Shown here in pieces: positions 13,308 through 15,921 of a stretch of 15,921 bases of DNA. The position numbers were made by a program, and so were the translations under genes. Every line of letters begins with the position of its first letter. Within the stretch, counting starts at the first letter, position 1. The notes below the pieces were generated by a model that was not told the origin of the DNA, did not search any database, and saw nothing but the letters and a program-made list of their open reading frames with translations. Source of the DNA: a bacterium (GTDB lineage: Bacteria; Actinomycetota; Acidimicrobiia; Acidimicrobiales; CATQHL01); assembly GCA_028819945.1 (NCBI GenBank), contig JAPPKQ010000004.1, forward strand, positions 1 through 15,921, read 5' to 3'.

Positions 13308-14132
13308 GTGGCCATCCTTCAGGGCCGTTCCCGCCTCACGCTCGTCCTTCTGGTCCTCATAACCGTCACGCTCGTCACCCTCGACGTGCGCAACGTCGAA
13401 CCCTTCGAGCAGGCGAAGAACGCCGCCGAGGGCGCACTCGAACCCGTGGTGTCGGGCGCGCAGCGAGCCGGGCGCCCGGTGGTCGACGCCTGGGAGGCCG
13501 TCACGGACTACGACGACCTGAAGGCCGAGAACGAGCGCCTGCGCGCCGAGCTCGACGTGGAGCGGGGCCGTGACCTGGCCAACGCCAGCGCCGCCGAGGT
13601 GCTCCAACACTACCTCGCCGAGGCCGGGATCCAGCACGTGACCGACATTCCCTCGACCACGGCGCGGGTGGTCCGGAACCTCGGCAACTTTCCGGACTTC
13701 ACCGTGGACGTGGACAAGGGTTCGTCGGCGGGGGTGAGGACGGGGATGCCGGCGGTGACCAGCGCCGGGCTGGTGGGGAGGGTCGTGGACGTCTCGCCCG
13801 GCCGATCGCGCGTCCGGCTCATCAGCGATCCCGAGTTCGAGTTGGGCGTCCGCCTGGTGGGAACCGATGCGGTCGCCGTCGCCCGGGGAACCGGCCGCGG
13901 TCAGCCGCTGGTGGTGAGTGAGGGGATCGGCGTCTCCATCCCCGTTCACGTGGGCATGCTGGTCACGACCAGCGGGATCGACCGCAGCGTGTACCCGCCG
14001 GACGTCCCGGTCGGCCTCGTGGCCGAGGTGGCGGTGGATCCGGGGCTCAACCAGGTCCTGTTCGTGCAGCCGGCGGCGTCGCTGGATTCGCTGAACTTCG
14101 TGACCATCCTGCTGTACGACAGTGCCCTGTGA
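13308..14132 (+). CDS. mreC: Rod-shape-determining protein MreC
   Basis: MreC is the bitopic scaffold that links MreB to the wall synthases. The 274-aa protein has a short cytoplasmic start, one membrane helix at about 9-25 (RLTLVLLVLITVTLVTL), a coiled coil at about 68-86 (YDDLKAENERLRAELDVER), and then the extracytoplasmic beta-rich domain. That domain contains the family blocks VDKGSSAGVRTGMPAVTSAGLVGRV and GMLVTTSGIDRSVYPPDVPVG. The start is GTG at 13308, giving AILQGRSR before the helix. mreD begins 15 bp after the stop. The position after mreB and the domain order make the call secure. Confidence 0.94.
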   Translation: MAILQGRSRLTLVLLVLITVTLVTLDVRNVEPFEQAKNAAEGALEPVVSGAQRAGRPVVDAWEAVTDYDDLKAENERLRAELDVERGRDLANASAAEVLQHYLAEAGIQHVTDIPSTTARVVRNLGNFPDFTVDVDKGSSAGVRTGMPAVTSAGLVGRVVDVSPGRSRVRLISDPEFELGVRLVGTDAVAVARGTGRGQPLVVSEGIGVSIPVHVGMLVTTSGIDRSVYPPDVPVGLVAEVAVDPGLNQVLFVQPAASLDSLNFVTILLYDSAL

Positions 14133-14147
14133 GGATCGGGGACAGCC

Positions 14148-14708
14148 GTGACCGTTGAGACGATCAGGACGACGCTCCGGTCGGCGCTCGTGCTGTTGTC
14201 CGTCTTCGTCCTGCAGGTGGGGCTGCTCGACGGGCTGCGGATATTCGGCCGCGCCCCCGAACCGCTGCTGGTCCTGGCCGCAGCGGGCGGACTGGTGGGG
14301 GGCTGGTGGCGGGGACTGCGGTTGGGTTTCGTGGCCGGACTGCTGTACGACCTCGTCGCCGGCACCCCGCTCGGGCTGGCCGCCTTCGCCTACGCCGTGG
14401 TTGCCGCGGCCGCCGAGCTGCTGGCGGGCTACACGGTGCGACTGTGGTGGTTGGTGCCCCCGTTCGTGGCTCTGGGGTTGTCCGTCTACGTGTTCGCCGG
14501 TGAGGTGGTCGGCCAGAGTCACCTGTTCGACGACCGCTTCATGGTGACTCTCGGGGTGGTGGAAATCTGGGCAGTCTTTCTGGCGGGGCCGACACTGCGG
14601 CTCGTCCGCTGGGCGTTCAACGAGACGACCGGTGTGCGAGCCGGATCCCCGAGCGTGCGCGCCGGCCCCCCCAGCGTGCGCGCGCTGGACGAGAAGGCCG
14701 GGCTGTGA
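14148..14708 (+). CDS. mreD: Rod-shape-determining membrane protein MreD
   Basis: MreD is a polytopic membrane partner of MreC in the elongasome. The 186-aa product is hydrophobic, with about five helices, including LVLLSVFVLQVGLL, the LGFVAGLLYDLVAGTPLG region typical of MreD, LVPPFVALGLSVYVFAG and VEIWAVFLAGPTL. The GTG at 14148 is preceded by GGGGA (14138-14142) at five bases. The stop codon overlaps the next start (GTGA, 14705-14708), suggesting coupled translation with the PBP2 gene. The C-terminal tail carries three heptapeptide repeats beginning VRAGSPS at residue 163. Confidence 0.92.
   Translation: MTVETIRTTLRSALVLLSVFVLQVGLLDGLRIFGRAPEPLLVLAAAGGLVGGWWRGLRLGFVAGLLYDLVAGTPLGLAAFAYAVVAAAAELLAGYTVRLWWLVPPFVALGLSVYVFAGEVVGQSHLFDDRFMVTLGVVEIWAVFLAGPTLRLVRWAFNETTGVRAGSPSVRAGPPSVRALDEKAGL
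14634..14696 (+). repeat. Tandem 21-bp repeat in the mreD 3' end
   Basis: Three in-frame 21-bp units (14634-14654, 14655-14675, 14676-14696) encode VRAGSPS, VRAGPPS and VRALDEK. The first two are near-identical and the third is diverged. The unit length keeps the frame, so copy number could vary without disrupting mreD or the overlapping PBP2 start. Confidence 0.7.
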
Positions 14709-15921
14709 GCCTGGCAACGCCGCCGGGACGGGGTCGATCCTCCGGTGCGGGCGGCGGCCGGCAGCGCGAGCCGGCCGCCGGGCAACGGGGACGCTTCAGC
14801 CGTTACGACTCGCGCCGGCTGCGCCTCAGCATCCTCGGCGTGATCGGGCTGGCACTCCTGGTGACCCTCGTGGTTCGCCTGTGGTACCTGCAGGTCGTGA
14901 CATCGGAGCAATTCGTGGAGAGGGCCGCCGGCAACATCATCCGCACGGTGCCCGAGCCGGCGCCCCGCGGTCGCATCTTCGACGTGCACGGCCGGGAGCT
15001 GGTCGGCAACCGCGTCGTCAACGTCGTCACGATGGACGCCTTCATCCTTCGCGACCGGATCGGGACTGCGCAGCGCCAGCGTCTCGCCCTCGAGTTGGCG
15101 CGTCAACTCTCGCGTTCAGGGGTCCTGACCAAGTCCGTGGAGCTGGCCGAGGCGCTGGCCGACCCCGCCTACGGACCGTTCGACCGGATTCCCCTGGCGG
15201 TCGGCGTGTCGGACGCCATCAAGGTGTTCCTGGCCGAGCGGAACGAGGAGTTCCCCGGCGTCGAGGTGGTCCGGCGCACCCAGCGGGTCTACCCCTACGG
15301 CGACCTGGCGTCGCACGTGCTCGGATACATCGACACCATCACCGCCGAGGAGATCGAGGCGCGCCGCAACCATCCGAAGCGCTACAGCACGGTCGACGAG
15401 ATCGGCAAGTCGGGTGTGGAACTGGCTTTCGAGGACGTGCTGCGCGGCACGCCCGGATGGCGCGAGATCGAAGTCGACAACGTCGGAAACGTGATCCGCG
15501 AACGCGGCTACCGGGCGCCACAGCCGGGAACCGACCTCGTGCTCACGATCGATGCTGATCTGCAACGGTTCGTCGAGGAGGAGTTGCTGCGCGGCCTGGA
15601 GGAGGCCCGCGATCGCCAGAACGAGGACGTGGAGGACTCCTTCGTGACGTTCGCCGCCCCGGCGGGCGCCGCGGTCGTGCTGGATCCCCGCAACGGCAAC
15701 GTCCTGGCCATGGCCAGCTACCCGGACTACGACCCGCGGGTCTTCATCGGCGGCATCAGCGAGGAGGAGTTCGACGCCTTCGTGCATCCGGCGAGTCATG
15801 CGCCCCTCAACAACCGGGCCATCCAGGGCGTGTACGCGCCGGCCTCGACCATGAAGCCCATCACGTCCTACGCGGCGCTCTCCACGGGCCTGCTCGGACC
15901 GGATGGCTTCCTGGGCATCAC
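14705..15921 (+). CDS. mrdA: Penicillin-binding protein 2, class B transpeptidase, 5' part (runs off window end)
   Basis: PBP2 is the elongation-specific transpeptidase working with RodA and MreBCD. The frame is open from GTG 14705 to the last base, giving 405 complete codons. It has a Gly/Arg-rich cytoplasmic N-terminus of about 38 residues, a membrane helix at about 41-57 (LSILGVIGLALLVTLVV), and the dimerisation-domain block PRGRIFDVHGREL. Further on are EIGKSGVELAFEDVLRG, PGTDLVLTIDADLQ and GAAVVLDPRNGNVLAMASYP. The active-site SxxK is S381-T-M-K384 in YAPASTMKPITSYAAL. The SxN and KTG motifs lie beyond the window. The start overlaps the mreD stop by four bases. Confidence 0.93.
   Translation, partial: MSLATPPGRGRSSGAGGGRQREPAAGQRGRFSRYDSRRLRLSILGVIGLALLVTLVVRLWYLQVVTSEQFVERAAGNIIRTVPEPAPRGRIFDVHGRELVGNRVVNVVTMDAFILRDRIGTAQRQRLALELARQLSRSGVLTKSVELAEALADPAYGPFDRIPLAVGVSDAIKVFLAERNEEFPGVEVVRRTQRVYPYGDLASHVLGYIDTITAEEIEARRNHPKRYSTVDEIGKSGVELAFEDVLRGTPGWREIEVDNVGNVIRERGYRAPQPGTDLVLTIDADLQRFVEEELLRGLEEARDRQNEDVEDSFVTFAAPAGAAVVLDPRNGNVLAMASYPDYDPRVFIGGISEEEFDAFVHPASHAPLNNRAIQGVYAPASTMKPITSYAALSTGLLGPDGFLGI

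Noticed and set aside
12822..14717. Long minus-strand open frame (about 631 codons) antisense to mreB-mreC-mreD
   Set aside because: It is His/Arg/Gln-rich without any recognisable motif, and it lies opposite three securely identified genes.

Overview
The window is about 16 kb of dense, very GC-rich bacterial chromosome. It carries mostly housekeeping genes from an actinobacterium, and I see no transposase, integrase, prophage or CRISPR array. The family-level evidence favours a deep-branching, Acidimicrobiia-like lineage. It includes an actinobacterial-type DapE, a GpgS-type glucosyl-3-phosphoglycerate synthase, a B12-dependent ribonucleotide reductase beside lexA, a tRNA Gly(GCC)-Cys(GCA)-Val(GAC) cluster, and a mreBCD-PBP2 elongasome operon. 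Several genes start with GTG or TTG. The class assignment is inference from gene content; no phylogeny was run.

Layout. Bases 1-1795 hold the lysine/diaminopimelate genes dapD (5' end outside the window) and dapE, separated by a dispersed hairpin repeat of the 'VIPAKAGIQ' type. lexA lies convergent to dapE, and the two 3' ends overlap by 23 bp. An AT-richer divergent region with inverted repeats separates lexA from a short one-helix membrane protein gene on the + strand. That gene overlaps tail to tail with a RibD-C/DHFR-like reductase gene. A 329-bp regulatory gap with two tandem palindromes precedes nrdJ. nrdJ ends directly in a large hairpin, followed by a zinc alcohol dehydrogenase gene. 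gpgS is on the minus strand, convergent with the dehydrogenase and divergent from lgt.

From lgt onward everything is on the + strand. lgt, a small class III nucleotidyl cyclase homologue and metX are packed with a 4-bp gap and an 8-bp overlap, so they look like one operon. Three tRNA genes follow. The window ends with mreB-mreC-mreD and the 5' part of a class B penicillin-binding protein 2 gene (mrdA).

How the genes fit together. dapD/dapE make meso-diaminopimelate for lysine and peptidoglycan. MreBCD and PBP2 direct lateral wall synthesis. Lgt lipidates exported lipoproteins. LexA, the adjacent small membrane protein and NrdJ form a plausible DNA-damage/dNTP neighbourhood. The parts most worth a second look are regulatory and architectural: paired palindromes before nrdJ, a 10-bp-period triple repeat before mreB, the cyclase homologue with an altered catalytic residue coupled to metX, a LysM-less membrane protein at the usual SOS-inhibitor position, and a proteobacterial-looking DapD. 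I found no clear evidence of a wholly new multi-gene system.
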